In this document: positions 1 to 12,239 of the stretch, one piece after another
How the letters are laid out: every line of letters begins with the position of its first letter
Numbering within the stretch: position 1 is the stretch's first letter
Source: Cryptomeria japonica
Taxonomy: Eukaryota; Streptophyta; Pinopsida; Cupressales; Cupressaceae
DNA: 62,000 nt
Assembly (NCBI RefSeq): GCF_030272615.1
Contig: NC_081410.1
Span: 122,977,640 to 123,039,639 of the forward strand
Direction of reading: 5' to 3'
Notes under the pieces: generated by a model
The model's database searches: none
Seen by the model: only the letters and a program-made list of their open reading frames with translations
Told to the model about the DNA's origin: nothing
Translations under genes and position numbers: made by a program

Positions 1-1566
1 TGAGTTTTTGGACTCTATTTCCCATTCCTCTTCATTTATAGGTTTTTCTACTTGGTTGGAAAGATAGGTCCACACTTTGTCTAGAACGGTAAATGTCTTG
101 CTATCTCTTTCCACTCTACACATGTAAGATTTCTTGTATTAGAACTGTTTTAATTACCTGATTGAGGCACAAACTTTGGTTTACACTTTCACTTCAACAA
201 TGTTCTTGGGATGAGTTCCAACTTGGCAATTATATGGCTGTATTTTCCTCAAGTGCTTCTTGTAGTCTACTCCTTTGTTCTCTTTGCTATACCATTCTTA
301 GCAATCGACTTAACTTTTGTTTTGTTCTTTAACCTTTTCTTATATCTTCTAATTTTTGTTTGGATATAAGGGCATTAATTTCAAGAGACACAACATTGCT
401 TTGTATTTCTCTCTTCTTCCTCTTGTTGGCTTCCATCTTCATAGTGTCATCTTATTTGTTGTCTTTGTAATTCCAATCCCATTCAACGAAAAGATCTTGA
501 AGAAGCATCAAATTCCTTGCAAGGAGTCTTGGCATATGATTAAGGAGTATGTCTACTTCCTCACTTAGTCTCAAATTTTCACAGATAACCTCTAGTGGGA
601 TTTGCCTCCATGCAGCTTCCTTCCATATGTGCTCTTTTACCAATATATCTCACAAATTTTCCAGGTCTTGGGTGAATTCGTCCTCTCTTTCCTAGACAGA
701 CTCTTCAAGTTCTTTAAAGACCTGTCCCATTGTCTCATCATTTAAACCCGAGTCCTTGAAAGGCAAAGGTGCCAAATGTTTACTTGTTCTACTAATGTAC
801 AATTAATAAGTAAGCAAAATTATACGTATGATTGGATTACATAAGAAAATAAGAGAATAACATACTAAATGAGAATGTATAACAATTGTCTTTTATTAAT
901 TAATGCTCTTCATGCAAAAATTGGAATAAATAACTCTTTCTAACAATGTGGTCTCTTGTCCCAACTACAAGAGAAGTATTTAAACTTGCCAACAGTTGCT
1001 AAAGAATTCCAACCATTAGCAACTATCCAAAACCACTATAATTAACTGATGAGTTATAACTACAATTGCCAACTACACAATGTGACTAATGTAAACTAAT
1101 ATATGTTTTACCCATCTACAAAGACCTTTATTTGTTATATATTGCTTCATGGCAACCCCTGTATTTCACACCAATCAATGAATCAACGTCATTGGGTGGG
1201 TTGCTTCTTGATGTAGTATCCTTAATTAGACCCCTCATTATCTCTGCAACCTATCCTAATTGAATGCAAATACCTTAAATCTAAGGTTGTAATTATGGAC
1301 AAATTCCATATCATATAGCAATGTGCCTTGCAATAATCTCGATTGCTTAATAGTTTCTAATGACTATCTAGATTCGTCAAGAATTAGAATAGCATACCAA
1401 ACCAAATACATTATTCTTGGTTTGTTTGTAGCATCTGATTAAACAAATTACCAAATAACACATTTATATCCATTAGGATAGATGTTAACTTGTATTCCTT
1501 CATTCTAAGAACAAAAACTTCCATGTATACTTGGCCTAAAAAGTGAAGGATTTGTTGGGCTACCAC
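1..1566. other. AT-rich sequence left of element A; no gene recognised
   Basis: I find no convincing gene here. A minus-strand stretch at about 452-720 reads as a weak, charged, helix-rich peptide interrupted by stops and resembles the coiled-coil parts of retrotransposon accessory ORFs, so it may be a scrap of an older element. If the host gene model is right, this stretch is intron or 3' flank of the cyclase gene. I looked for the missing last cyclase exon on the minus strand and did not see it. Confidence 0.4.
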
Positions 1567-1900
1567 TGTTTACTCCCTACGGGGTGAGTTCTCAGACTAC
1601 CAAAAGTAAACAAAATGTAACAAGTACACGAACGACGGGTATCATTCACAGAACAATTAACAGAACATTTACGGAAAAAAGATATAGCTTTATTTCATCA
1701 TGTACTGAATAGTACAATAACAACAACCATTTGTTCTTGGTACCATCTTCAGTACATATACCCTTGGCGATTGGTTAAGAATGCCAACTGCCGGCAATGA
1801 CAACTACCTATCCCTACGGGAACCAACAGTTCATTACATTGCCATATAACAAAACATAACAAATATAATTTATTTAAGCGCAGCATAAATGTCATCTACA
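1567..1900 (-). repeat. 3' LTR of element A
   Basis: On the minus strand the LTR starts TGTAGATGAC at 1900, directly after a polypurine tract, and ends GGAGTAAACA at 1567, giving TG...CA ends and 334 bp. Its end matches the LTR end of element C. The matching 5' LTR is missing, so a target-site duplication cannot be tested. Confidence 0.7.
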
Positions 1901-1920
1901 TCAGCCTCCCCAAAAAAGAA
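1901..1920 (-). other. Polypurine tract of element A
   Basis: The minus strand reads through CTTTTTTGGGGAGG and then GCTGA just before the LTR start TGTAGATGAC. Element C has the same arrangement (a run of T then seven G, then TTGA) before its own 3' LTR. This is the expected plus-strand priming site. Confidence 0.6.
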
Positions 1921-2116
1921 GTCATCTTCTAGACGAAAAAACAAAATGTGACTGGTCATCAATAAGCTATTGAGAAGAGGGAAGATGAGAGGACGTCCCT
2001 GGAGTGGCTGAAGAAGTCGGTGCAGGGGTGCTCTGATATGCAGAAAGTTGTTGAAGAAGGTGCTGCACCTAGTCAGCTCAAATGCGAAGGTCCCTCTTAG
2101 AAACTTTCTGACACTC

Positions 2117-4664
2117 TCAAGCCACCTTCACCAATTGAACAGCCTCCATACGATCCTTCTGAGTGGTCTCTAGTTCTCCACTCAAAGCTACCATGCGACC
2201 CTCAGCCTCTTGCAACTGTGTATCCCTCTCTATCATGATCACCTTCTGTTGTTCCAATTCTGCTTCGAGGGCCATTCTCCATTCCCTCCCACCCGTGGTG
2301 AGGTGCTCCTGTTGAATCAATTCCTCCATTGTCACCAATCTACCAGCCTCTAACTCCTTTGTCGAGTGGGTTGCTTTCTACAACTCATAAAAACTTGCCC
2401 GGAATGAGCTCTCCATACTCCATAGGGTTCCCCATACCCCACCTGGCCCTTCCCCCATAGGCGGCTAGTGCCACAACTCTGTCATCTTTGGTGTCTCAAT
2501 GTCTAGCCAACCTGCAGCTCTAAAGTGTTGTTGAAATGCCTCCTCACAACCACTCCTCATGAATGCCAGGAGTTTGTCTGCTTCTACTGGTACTATGCCA
2601 ATATCCACCCGCTTTGCCAATTCAGCCACTTCCCAAGTGATAGTAGCAATGCCCTCCATTTCCATAAGTTACCTCTGAATGGTACCAAGGGCACCCTCTG
2701 AGTCATGTTTAGAAACCTGAACAAGTCCCTCTTGTGATGGTTGTCCACTAGATGTGTTGACTCTTTCTTTTGTCCCCTTTCCTAGTGCATCTTCCTCACC
2801 TCCATGGTGTGTGCTCTGTTCTTCAATTATTATCAAGTCGGTGATGGGTTTCTTCTCTTGTTGGATACCTTTCTTTGGTGTTCTCTAGGGCTCTAATGTA
2901 AGACTGGGTGATGAAGGGGTATCCGTACTTATGTCAAAGCAGCTAAGAAAACTATCAATATGCTTCTCTTCCTGTAGTATCCCCTTTAGCTATAGTATCC
3001 CTTGTGGCCCCTTCAGCCATAGTACTCCTTGTCACCCCTTCGGTCGTGATACCCCTCATCGACCCTTCAGTTGTAGTGCCCCTCGTCGTCCCTTCGGCAA
3101 GTACCTGATCCTATGGTTGTGCAACTGTTGTAGGAGTATCATCGATGAGCTGCAAGAAGATGGCAACCAGCCTCGCCTCACCCAGCGGTGTAGTGATCCA
3201 GACCTGGCTTGCAGGCACCCTTACTTGGTTACTTGGCAACAATTGTGCCATAGGGGATAGCTGAGGGTGCAAATGTTACCCTTGCCATGACCTTCTCGGT
3301 GGTTGGGGAACTTCCAGGTACACCCCCTTCAGCTATAGTGTCCTCCATGGCCGAGTGTTCCTCCGCTCCTCCACACTCGTCAGCATCCTCCTCTTGGTCA
3401 CTCGTGTGCGGGGCCATCCTAGAACTATCATCCCCACTAACACTCTGTTTCGTTTGAATCTTCCTCCTCTTCCTCTAAAGTATCTTCACCTTCCGCCTCC
3501 ACCTCCACACTCAACCCAGTGTCTTGTCTTCGTCTCTTCCTCAAGGGTGGTTGGTTGTTGATGGGATCATCTGTGAGGGTGTCCAAGTGCATCCAATAGA
3601 ACATGGGCGTCTTAGTAGGGTCAACTCTGCTCTGAGGGTGAAACCTTCCTCGATTGTTTGGATCAACCTGCAATCTGAGAGTGTCAAAAAACAATCCAAT
3701 GGCGTGATGACACATATAAAATGTCTTGTGCTGGAGGGTAAAAAAATCGTGTATCTATTTTGCAAGCAACTGTGCCCAGTTATATACCCTCCCATTTCTA
3801 ATGTCGTTCACGAGGGAGATCATCCAAACTACAATGTCGGAAGCTCGAATGGCTCCCGTGAGTCGGCTTTTCACCAAGTCCATTAAACATCGCCATTCAA
3901 AATTACTGATGGTCTTCTTCACCCCCCAATTACTATTGCTAGTCCATAAACTTTCCCACTGATGTGGAGTCAAATCACTCTTGCATAATAATTGCAGAAG
4001 AAATTATTTTGTCTCCTTGGTCATCTTCTTTGCTTCCTTCACCACCTTATCACCTCGGTTGGGAATGTCGAACACCTACTGGAATGCTAAGGGCCTGAAA
4101 GAAACTGTAACTATACATCCCTGGAATTGGACGACGGATTGGTGCGCATGGCAGTCGTATCCTACCACCAGGGTTCTCAAAACTAGCTCAAACTCTCGAA
4201 CATTAAAAAATTGGCATCTGAATAGGGATAGCCACTTCTACTTTCTAGAGGGAATCCTTTAGGGGGTGGTTGTCTAGAGTTGTATCCCACCAGGTACGAC
4301 ACTCCAGGCCAAAGACACTCTCGAAGTTGAGGTTCTCCATAGTTACTCCCTCGTCAAATTGCAATTTCCACCAGATTTTCTTGCCACTACTACTAGCTCC
4401 AGTCGCAATGGTTCTATTTGTGGAAATTTGGCACTTGTGACTTTTATTGCTAGGCTGACCATTATGACCGTTATTATAATGATCTCCTTCCTTCGCCTGA
4501 CTGGGTTTGCCCAAACTCATCCTTACCATTCCAACTTTGTTGTACCAAGCTTTCCCTCCAAGTTGCCTTCTTTTCCCTACGTCGCACGAATGTACCTTCT
4601 CATCTACTACCACGTACAGGCTTCTTTCTTCTCCACACGGATTTCTCCCTTCACCCTCTATCAC
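2117..4664 (-). pseudogene. Extra 3' ORF of element A, degenerate
   Basis: Between the GTAC tract and the 3' LTR the minus strand keeps a broken reading frame in blocks 4664-4245, 3973-3755, 3715-3437, 3417-3229, 2665-2465 and 2338-2117. Blocks 3973-3755 and 3715-3437 are in one frame, separated by a single stop. The 3973-3640 part (motifs LTGA, NWAQLLAK, KTFYMCHHAIGLF) aligns by eye with the LTR-encoded ORF of family B (VTGAPQA, IHWARMISH, KSFHMSSYVIYALI). That looks like the putative plant transposon-protein type of domain found in accessory ORFs of gypsy elements, a family assignment I cannot verify here. After it come a basic RKRRRQ cluster, an acidic run and, at 2338-2117, a coiled-coil-like segment. 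Function unknown. Confidence 0.6.
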
Positions 4665-5250
4665 ATACGGACTTGGTTGCGAATGGCCTTATCTTCCTTT
4701 TGTATCGTACGGCTGTCGTATGACGTCTGGTGCAATCTGTGTTCTTTACAAACGAGTTATGCAACTTTACAGATTTCCTTTGTACGAACTTTGTATTTCG
4801 TCATATGGAAACACATTGTACAGGTTGCTCGTGGTGTACACACTTCTCCTTTGTCGTGCGAGCTGCCCTACTTCACCTCCCACAATACAATGTATGGTCT
4901 GCAAGTACTTCAATGCCCTTCATCCTTTGTACGAACTTCGTACGACCTACACGGCTTCATATGGACATCGTACAACATGCATGACTTCTCTACTTTGAAT
5001 TGCCTCCTTCATATGGATTTCTTCATCACAGTCTTCGTACGGATCTCTGGCCTTGTTTGTACATAATTGTCTTCTTAAACTCTCCTCGCGTTGCAACTTC
5101 CGTACGAAAAGGAATTTGTGCCTAGTTTTATTAGCTTCACCCGCCTTGGATACCGTACGATGTACGAACTGACTCTTGCCTACAAATTCCGTACAGGCTC
5201 ACCACCGTATGATACTTTCCCTTTGGATGAAAGTTGTGCCTCCACCGTTG
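4560..5250. repeat. GTAC-rich tract of element A
   Basis: This stretch is crowded with GTAC, CGTACG, GTATG and CATATG words every few tens of bases (for example near 4616, 4709, 4777, 4929, 5037, 5100, 5154 and 5190). A tract of the same kind lies in the corresponding 3' part of element C at 58500-59690, and I see no comparable density elsewhere in the window. It could be a decayed tandem repeat, or an array of binding sites, because GTAC is the core bound by plant SBP-box/SPL factors (established knowledge; the link is inference). Confidence 0.6.
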
Positions 5251-5427
5251 TATTTCTTCGCCTTCTCCCACTGCATAAAGGACATTGAATGGCAAGGTGG
5301 GCGAATTTATAACAATCTTTTATTTTCAGGGTGTTGGTCCCACCCCTTTGTACCATCCACCATATTGTTGGTACCATGTCACGGTTTCTCCATCAATTTG
5401 TGGTGGACCGACACGATTGGGAATTAC

Positions 5428-5697
5428 TCACCAGAGCGAGTTGGAGGTTGGCTCACTATCCCCCAAATGCAAGTCTGCAATGAAATAGTCCTTTGTCTTG
5501 ACCACCATTTTTAAGCATGGGTTGAGAATTGCGCCATGCTCTGCAAGGTCGTTTTCCTCCTCCGAGTGTTCCTCAACCTCCTCTGATTGTTCCTTCTTTT
5601 TAGCAACCACCTCCTCCCATCGTCTTTCTTCACCCTCTTCATCAACCTCATAGGCTATGTACCCTTGTCGAGCCCCTTCATACAAAGCCTTCCTCAT
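5428..5697 (-). pseudogene. Acidic accessory fragment of element A
   Basis: An open stretch of 89 codons on the minus strand starts with a YEGARQGYIAYEV-like segment, followed by a strongly acidic and lysine-rich run (EEVVAKKKEQSEEVEEHSEE) and a less biased tail. It lies between the integrase C-terminus and the GTAC tract. It is probably a piece of the element's accessory ORF; I recognise no domain in it. Confidence 0.4.
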
Positions 5698-5934
5698 CCA
5701 GTGTCTACCATACCTTACTCACAAGGCTGGGGTATCAAAGTACGCATTCGTGAGGTGCTTGTGTATGTGGGGCACTGCAACACCTTCAATGTGTTTCTAC
5801 ACCATCCTCTCCTCCAAGAATGTGACAAGGTCAGCCCAATTCTCATCAAGCCTATAAGGTTTCTCCATGATCACGGGGTCCCCAAGTGCTTCACTTTGGC
5901 TGATTGTCCAATCCCCCTTGGTGGCGTATCCCAA

Positions 5935-7560
5935 CATGTTGATGGAAATCATAGGTCTTTCATGTTCTCTTTAAATTTTTAGTTTGGAACCATTCACAGG
6001 GTCTCAGATGTGATTATCATTCCAATGTTGGTAATTTAATTGCATTGTTTGCCCCTACCTCCCGGATTTTGCAAGGTCCTAGCCAACGAACTTGGAACTT
6101 CCCCGGTTGAAGTTCATTGCGACCATTATATTTCAAAACCAACTAGCTTGGCCGGAAGTTCATCCGTTGAAGATGTTTATCGTGCCAGAGTTTCCTTCTC
6201 TGTTGGGCAACATCCGTAGCCCATTGTGCCATCATCCGCCGTTTGTCCAGTCTTGTCAGGTTCAAGAGACGTTCATTGAAACTCTCAACGTCATCCAACC
6301 AGTTTTCCACTGCAATCCATAGGCTCGATACGGTGTACTCCACTAGTACCACCGCTTCCTACCCGTACATGAGTTGGAAGGATGTGTGACTTGTTGTCAC
6401 CTTATAGGTTGTATGATACGCCCATAGTACGGATGGAAGCTGATCCTCCCAACCTTCCTACTCCATCCCATAGGACTTATAGATAATTGACACCAGCACC
6501 TTGTTGGTAGATTCAGCCTGACCATTTGCTCGGGGTAGTATGGACTTGACAAATTCTGAAATATCCTGAATTCGACCATCATAGTCCTAATAACTTGGTT
6601 CACGAAGTGTACTTCGTGGTCGCTGGTAATTTGGATTGGGATGTCGAACCTTGTGACAATTTGTTCGTATAGGAACCTCGCCGTATTGATGGCGGTGTTG
6701 TTTGGGAGAACCCTTGCCTCCACCCACTTCGTAAGGTACTCAGTGGCCACTATGATATAGCGACACCTATGCATGTTGCTCACCTTCAGGAGTCCGACAA
6801 AGTCGAGGCCCCACCTCTCGAACAACTCCTACGGCTAGGACGAGAACAGAGGCATGAAATCCCTCTTCAGTGGCTTGCCCGCTCTCTGACATGTGTCACA
6901 TCACACGACCCATTCTCGAGAGTCCATGAGTAGGGTTGGCCACCATAGCCCCACCAGGAGAACCTTCCATGCAATGGTGTCAAGTCCCATGTGGCCTTTG
7001 GCCAACCCTTCGTGTGCTTCCTTGAGTATGCCTAGAATGTCTTCTTGCATTACACATCTCCAGTCGGGTCCCATCTTATGCAGTAGGCCATTAATCAACT
7101 GAAATGTTTTACTTTTTAGTGCCAGCGTCTGCCATTCACTCAATAGCATATCCCTCGAGAATGTCGAGGTAGACAGATATTCCCCAATGCTTTCGTACCA
7201 TGGGGGCAACACCGCTATCTAGAACAAGTGAGCATCTGGGAAGTCTTCATTTACCCCCTCTAGAGGTTCTCCGAAATTGATTCTAGAGAGTTGGTCTGCA
7301 ATAACATGACTCCTCCCGGGCCGTACGATGATAGTGAAGGTGAACTCCTGCAAGAAGAGTAGCCACCTGCTCACCCTACCTTGGATGATCGGTTTATTGA
7401 CAAGGTACATGAGTATTTGATGGTCCACATGGAATGTGAATGGTGTTGCCAGCAAGTAGTGTCGAAAAGTTCCTTCACAGTCTGCCTTCTTTCTTCTTAT
7501 AGACCTAGGCCACTAACCTATCCTTGTAGTTGCCAGCTGCCCCATCTAATTTATGCATTG
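5935..7560 (-). pseudogene. Gypsy pol remnant: RNase H and integrase (element A)
   Basis: Minus strand, in order: the end of RT/RNase H (7560-7219, with FRHYLLATPFTFHVDHQ, NKPIIQGRVSRW and the RADxLSR-like VIADQLSRI); the integrase HHCC zinc finger (7212 to about 6870, HEGLAKGHMG then CDTCQRAGKPL after an in-frame TGA); the integrase core (6825-6397, GLDFVGLL and ITSDHEVHF holding the first two catalytic Asp positions); and the C-terminal part (6352 to about 5935, KFQVRWLGPCKI). The Glu region of the D,D,E triad (normally near NGQAE) is degraded to EQMVRL. Several stops and shifts occur. The enzyme would cut and insert retroelement cDNA, but this copy cannot encode it. Confidence 0.85.
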
Positions 7561-7564
7561 TCCT

Positions 7565-7705
7565 GACTCCTATAGTCGGATTTGCACCCAACAAGTTCCC
7601 TTCTTGTTGGTAAGTTTTCAAGGTCAACTATCCTTACTGCAAATGAGTTTGATTTCTTTATCAATAGCAAGCCTCCACCATTTCTTCATTCCTCTTAGGA
7701 TTATT
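7565..7705 (-). pseudogene. Short Ty1/copia reverse-transcriptase scrap
   Basis: The minus strand reads WWRLAIDKEIKLI, then two stops, then KLTNKKGTCWVQIRL. This matches the layout of the start of the copia RT domain (W..AM..EI..L..N.TW.L...P..K....WV.K.K). Only about 45 codons survive, next to the truncated edge of element A. The assignment is by eye. Confidence 0.4.
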
Positions 7706-8839
7706 ACTCTCAATGGTAAATTTCTACACCTTGTACTTGCAGCATAGGAACCAAAATTTCACACGAACTGAAAACAAAAAGATATTTATTCCAATGGCAA
7801 CTTCTTCCCCTTCTACTTGCAGCATAGGAACGAAAGTTCAAGCATGATGTAAGTTTTCTATTAAAAAAATATGTTTCTTCACATTGGAATATCCCTTCCA
7901 AATCATTGAACTAAGTGATGCCTAGCTTCGCAACAGCCATCCAAATTGAGATCAAACTCATATACTCTGTAGTACATGGCAAAATCTTTAATGTTGCAAA
8001 CTTATTTATAATAACAAGCAAACGGCTAATCAACTAAACAATTCATTTGGAAATTTAAGAAAGGCCCTAGCTGCACTAGACCTACAGATCAACATTGGAA
8101 AGCAGAGTAGGGACATAGCTGCACTATATGAATACTTGATGTTAATTTATGGATTGATGATCTGACCAAAAGAGATACTTCTTACCTGAGCAAAAACAAT
8201 GGTCATGAAGAACCAAGATGACTGTTCATTTAATGCTCAAATCATCATTCAATGTTGTTTTAAGCATCATTTATGATGCATTTCTTGTAGTCCTACACTT
8301 TTGTTTTTGAAAATTCTTTATTGTTTTTGTATCGATGATGTCAATAAAATATATCCTTCTTGCCTCAGCAAAAACAATTGTTATGAAGAAATGAGATGAC
8401 TGCTCATTTAATGCTCAACTTCCAATTTCATGTTGTTTTGAATATCATTAATGATGTTGTGCTTGTGCTCTGATACTTGATGTTCATGAAAATTCTATAT
8501 TGGTTTTTTATCATCTTATTTTTGGAACATCGTTGCCTACAGGCTGCTGCTACGTTTAGTCTATTAGTGAACTTACAAGCCAAATATAAAGCACACAAGT
8601 TGAGCATATAGCTTATAAACCAAAATAATAAACCTACAGGAAGCCTATACTTTATTTAAATCTACCAGCCAGCCTATGAACAAATTTACTCAATACAAAC
8701 CTAAAAATAATTTTCATTAGCCACAAAGCAAAACAATTATTATCATAGCTGATAGCTCTACAGTTCAATCATATGTAGTCTCTAGGATAAAACTATAGCT
8801 TACCAACCATTAATCATTCATACAAGGTTAATTTGTGGC
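7706..8839. repeat. Non-coding stretch with small tandem duplications
   Basis: I see no gene here. Two copies of a 20-odd-base phrase containing ACTTGCAGCATAGGAAC lie near 7733 and 7812. A diverged tandem duplication of about 180 bp spans 8166-8340 and 8348-8510; both copies share GAGCAAAAACAATGGTCATG-like and TTTAATGCTCAA segments. Confidence 0.5.
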
Positions 8840-10560
8840 AAATTGATATGCTCCCGATGGCTCCTGGAGACTGCAGCTGCTCTGTTTCACTTTTTTTGTA
8901 AAAACCCAATAATGTTTCTTCATGAGGAGGCCAGTTTGCATGCTTTTGATCTGGCTTCAGTTCTTCTTGTTGTTAGTTCTAGATCCGTGGCCCTTGCTGC
9001 ACCTGGTTGCCTGGCTTCTGCTATTGTATTGTTTGTGGGTATTTTAACTCTCCCAAAGAGCTCCCACATGCCTGTTGTGCCTGTGGTGGCATTAGATGCT
9101 AGGAATGCAAGTGTTTTCTTTATACTGCAATTTCTATCTCCTGCTGTCACCTCTGTTTGAAGCTTCCTGCAAACCCTGCTTTAAAGGCGGATAAGGGTTT
9201 GGATAGAGAATTTGTGCAGGATTGCCCTCTGTGGATTGAGAGAATCTTCTTATGTGGCAGCTGTGGCAGTTGTCGGTCCTCTTAGGCGTACAACTGCACT
9301 GACAGATGATAGCCATAGATCTGCTAAGCATGTTTGTGCAGTTTGATGTTCAAAGGATATCCCCATGATCAATTTGAGATAAGATGTAATGGATAAAGAG
9401 CTACATTACACAGATAGGGTTTGATCTGAAAGTTCAACCATATTTGGCCTGGTTTATCAGACCTCCATGATTGGATATCCTAAAATTAGATACCTTTTCT
9501 CTTGACGGTTTTAGATATCTACCCATGTGCATAGGATTTTTTTATTATTGTTTGTGAATCCAAGAATTACAGGATGGCTATTATCGAGAAGGGGAGGTAG
9601 TTTCGGGGAAAGGATTCTTTGTTAATGAAACCTTGGTATTCTTCCTTTAACCCTCTTACTGAATCTTTTTTCATGCTTCCAGCTTGGATCAGACTGCCCT
9701 ATCTTGCTTCAGAGTTTTGGATCAATTGTTATTTAAAGGCAATTGATTGACTCTCTTGGTACCTTCTTGACCATCTCTTCAGAGACTAATGCATTATCCC
9801 AACTCACCTATTTCTTGCATCCAGATTAAGATGGATTTATTAAAGGGTGTGTCAGCAGAAATCTAGCTCAAAGCGCAAGACATGTTTGGAAAGAAAGGTT
9901 GGATTATGAGAAGTTGGATTTTGGATGTTGATCTTGTTGTGGCCTTGGTCATATAGCAGAGAAATGCACAAAAGTCAATCAAAAAAGCTTCTCGTTAGGG
10001 TTCCTGCTGGAAGGATGCAAGGCCTCATCATCTTTCGGTTTGTGATGCCTTGGTGGGGTTTCTCAAGAGTCTTCTTTAAATCCCTTAATAAAACCTCCTT
10101 CAGTAGTGTCAATTCCTCCCTCCAACACTCCTTTGTCCAGTGTGATTCTTGAAGCTTCTCAAATTCCCTCTTCGCCAGTGGATTTTCATATGGCTGTCTC
10201 TGATTTGATGCCTCTTGCAGTCGCAAGTGCCTCCTTCACCTGTTAAGCAGCAGAGTCTTTTATCTCCTCTGAACTCAGCCTCTTTGCTTGAGCAGCAGCC
10301 TATGCTGTCTTTGGATGTTTCAATGACTTGCCCTTATTGCATGCCCTCCTTGGCCCCTTTGCCCATTTCTGGGTCATCGGTGGGTCTGCAGCCTGCAGTT
10401 ACTTCAGTGTCGGGCTCCTCATTAGGTTTTGGAATTTGCCAGTGTCATTCCTGTCATTGAAGCGGATGTTCTGTTGATTATGGTTTTGTATAGGAAATCT
10501 TTATCTGGGAGGCAAGCTTCCACTTAGAGATTTCTAATGTCTCACAAGAAAAGAAAATTG
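8840..10560 (+). pseudogene. LINE ORF1 remnant (DUF4283-like)
   Basis: The plus strand around 9595-9830 reads, with frameshifts, KPWYSSFNPLTESFF, WIRLPYLASEFWIN, AI, DSLGTFLTISSETNAL. That is the pattern of the DUF4283 domain of plant LINE ORF1 proteins (PW...F.P, W.RLP.LP.E.W, IG..LG). A Ser/Pro/Gln-rich open piece at 10215-10460 could be the low-complexity C-terminal part of ORF1. The 8843-9160 piece may be the N-terminal part, but I cannot support that firmly. ORF1 proteins bind the LINE RNA. No reverse transcriptase follows, so this is a dead fragment. Confidence 0.55.
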
Positions 10561-11692
10561 TTTTGAAAATTGAGTTTTGTAAGATATGTTCTACAATCCT
10601 TCAAGTTTTGCTGGCTTGTTTGTTCAGCAGATTGGATTGTACCTGTTGCTTCTGTATGTGCTTGATCTTAGCCATATTGTTTGGACTTAAAATTTGCATT
10701 TATCAGTTTTTGGAAGATGGCACCAATAGAATCTTCACATAACCTCTCAAAAAACAACTATGCTTGGCAAATTGGTTGGATGATAGTAGCAGAAATCACA
10801 AATGAAACATGAGTGCTCATATTTGAAGCATCCCTGTTGCTTTTCTGTTCTGAATCACTTCTGATCATTGTGTGAACAAGAGTAGAGAAAAAACTGTGAA
10901 TAAATAATAAAAAGGCAAATAAAACAAAGTTGATTGAAAAACATGGGATACAACAGGAAAAGGGTAGAAAGAACTCACTTTTTTGCAATTTTTGAATGCT
11001 TTTTCTACCTTATTTAAATTCTGTTCTCTTTTTGGTTTTAAATTGCAGCAATTAAAAATATGCACACACTCTGGCTATATCATGTTGTTTCAATGTGAGT
11101 CTTGTGTCCCTATAGGTCAAAGTTCTAAATTAGTATGTCATAATATTCAAGTGGGAGAAACCAATGACCATCAAGGTGTGCTCATCTATAGACGGATTTA
11201 TCAATGACCATTCCCCATACCAAGTCCATATATCTTTACTTACTCCTGAACCTGATTCATCATCCTTGTTTCTATTTTCCCATCATATGCAGATAACAAA
11301 GAAGAGGAAAAAGCATGTATTTGTGTGTATGACATTGGCTCAACCTTTTTTACATGTATTGAAAGCAACAAAGACTGTCTCTGACATTTCAGTTTTTGGC
11401 AGTTACTAATGCATTGTTTATGTGATAGTAATGCCACCTTTAAAATCCTCATCTAATTTTTCAATAAAAATATTGCACAGTGGGAGATAAAGAGTCAGGC
11501 ATGAGGGCAAGCAAAGAGTTGTTTTCAGATTTATTTATTTTTTACCTTTATTTAAAAATAATCTGAAGAGACATCTATATTCAGAAACTGATATATGAAT
11601 AGGGAAAGCTACAAGTATAATCATTTTAGCCAAGCAACATAAGAATCAAATCCAGTGCTTCAACTTTCCAACTATGAAGCTGCACCTCTTAC
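10561..11692. other. Non-coding, nothing recognised
   Basis: AT-rich sequence with short chance reading frames only. On the gene model it is intron downstream of the 11693-11763 exon (minus strand). Confidence 0.5.
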
Positions 11693-11763
11693 CTTGCTTT
11701 TAAGAAGTACCAAATGTGATGGAATCAGATCATCATATGCTGCAACTGACAGGTAGTCAATTC
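11693..11763 (-). CDS. Exon of a cyclase/kynurenine-formamidase-like gene
   Basis: This 71-bp minus-strand exon is bounded by an AG acceptor at 11764-11765 (ATCGTAG before it) and a GTAAGA donor starting at 11692. It encodes IDYLSVAAYDDLIPSHLVLL followed by KSK, preceded by GA, which completes a Gly codon begun by the exon at 61111-61208. The peptide is the highly conserved block that follows DNTDIK.VG in the plant cyclase family (kynurenine formamidase-like metal-dependent hydrolases; Arabidopsis CYCLASE proteins). The downstream part with the conserved EIILVEGLKLD segment is not visible within 11.7 kb to the left. It is a small but confident island of host coding sequence between transposons. 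Confidence 0.85.
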
Positions 11764-12239
11764 CTACGATTCAAATAAACAACATAAATGAGAAGCACTG
11801 AAATCAGTATAATCTACAAATTACCATATTGAGAAACTTAGTGCTTCGAAAACAAATAGATCCATAAAAACGTGTACTGTTCAAGTCAATTTCTATAAAT
11901 CCTTAAGAATATGCTCAAGTAGAAATATCGAAGCATCATCAAATATTTAAGTATCATTTTAACCTTCCATAAACTTTTAAAAAGGTCCTAGATAGCATTT
12001 TACACACGAAGTAGCCCCCAACTATGACCACTAATTCCCATGATAATTGTAGCCATACTGTCACACAAGTCAAAGGACGAGTGCCGGAAACTCACTCCCT
12101 AGACTAATAAAAGGAAAAAATGGTTAGAGTTCGAATAGATGCAAACCTAGTTGAGCACTAAAGATTACAAACATATTACATTTTATGTTTATCACATTGA
12201 GAAAAATCCACCCACCTTTTGAAATGTCAGAAGAGTTAA

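Larger units (their letters stand above)
1567..7560 (-). mobile_element. Ty3/gypsy LTR retrotransposon A, 5'-truncated and degenerate
   Basis: Read on the minus strand from 7560 to 1567, this holds the end of the RT/RNase H region, integrase, an acidic piece, a GTAC-rich tract, a long degenerate accessory ORF, a polypurine tract and one LTR. The LTR ends in GGAGTAAACA, like the TCAGTAAACA end of element C at 55541-60319, and both have LTRs of about 340 bp and a GTAC-rich tract near the 3' end. I infer that A and C are one family, with A the formerly autonomous form. The 5' LTR, gag, protease and most of RT are absent; the right edge abuts a copia scrap near 7565. Many stops and frameshifts show it is dead. 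Confidence 0.8.

Noticed and set aside
4359-5066. A 235-codon plus-strand frame
   Set aside because: It is antisense to element A, and its Tyr-rich composition comes from the GTAC-rich tract.
8843-9160. A 105-codon hydrophobic frame as a membrane protein gene
   Set aside because: No homology, no context; it lies at the 5' side of a LINE ORF1 remnant and is probably chance or decayed ORF1.
1-11690. Last exon of the cyclase-like gene (EIILVEGLKLD region)
   Set aside because: I looked for its reverse complement and found no match; it probably lies outside the window.
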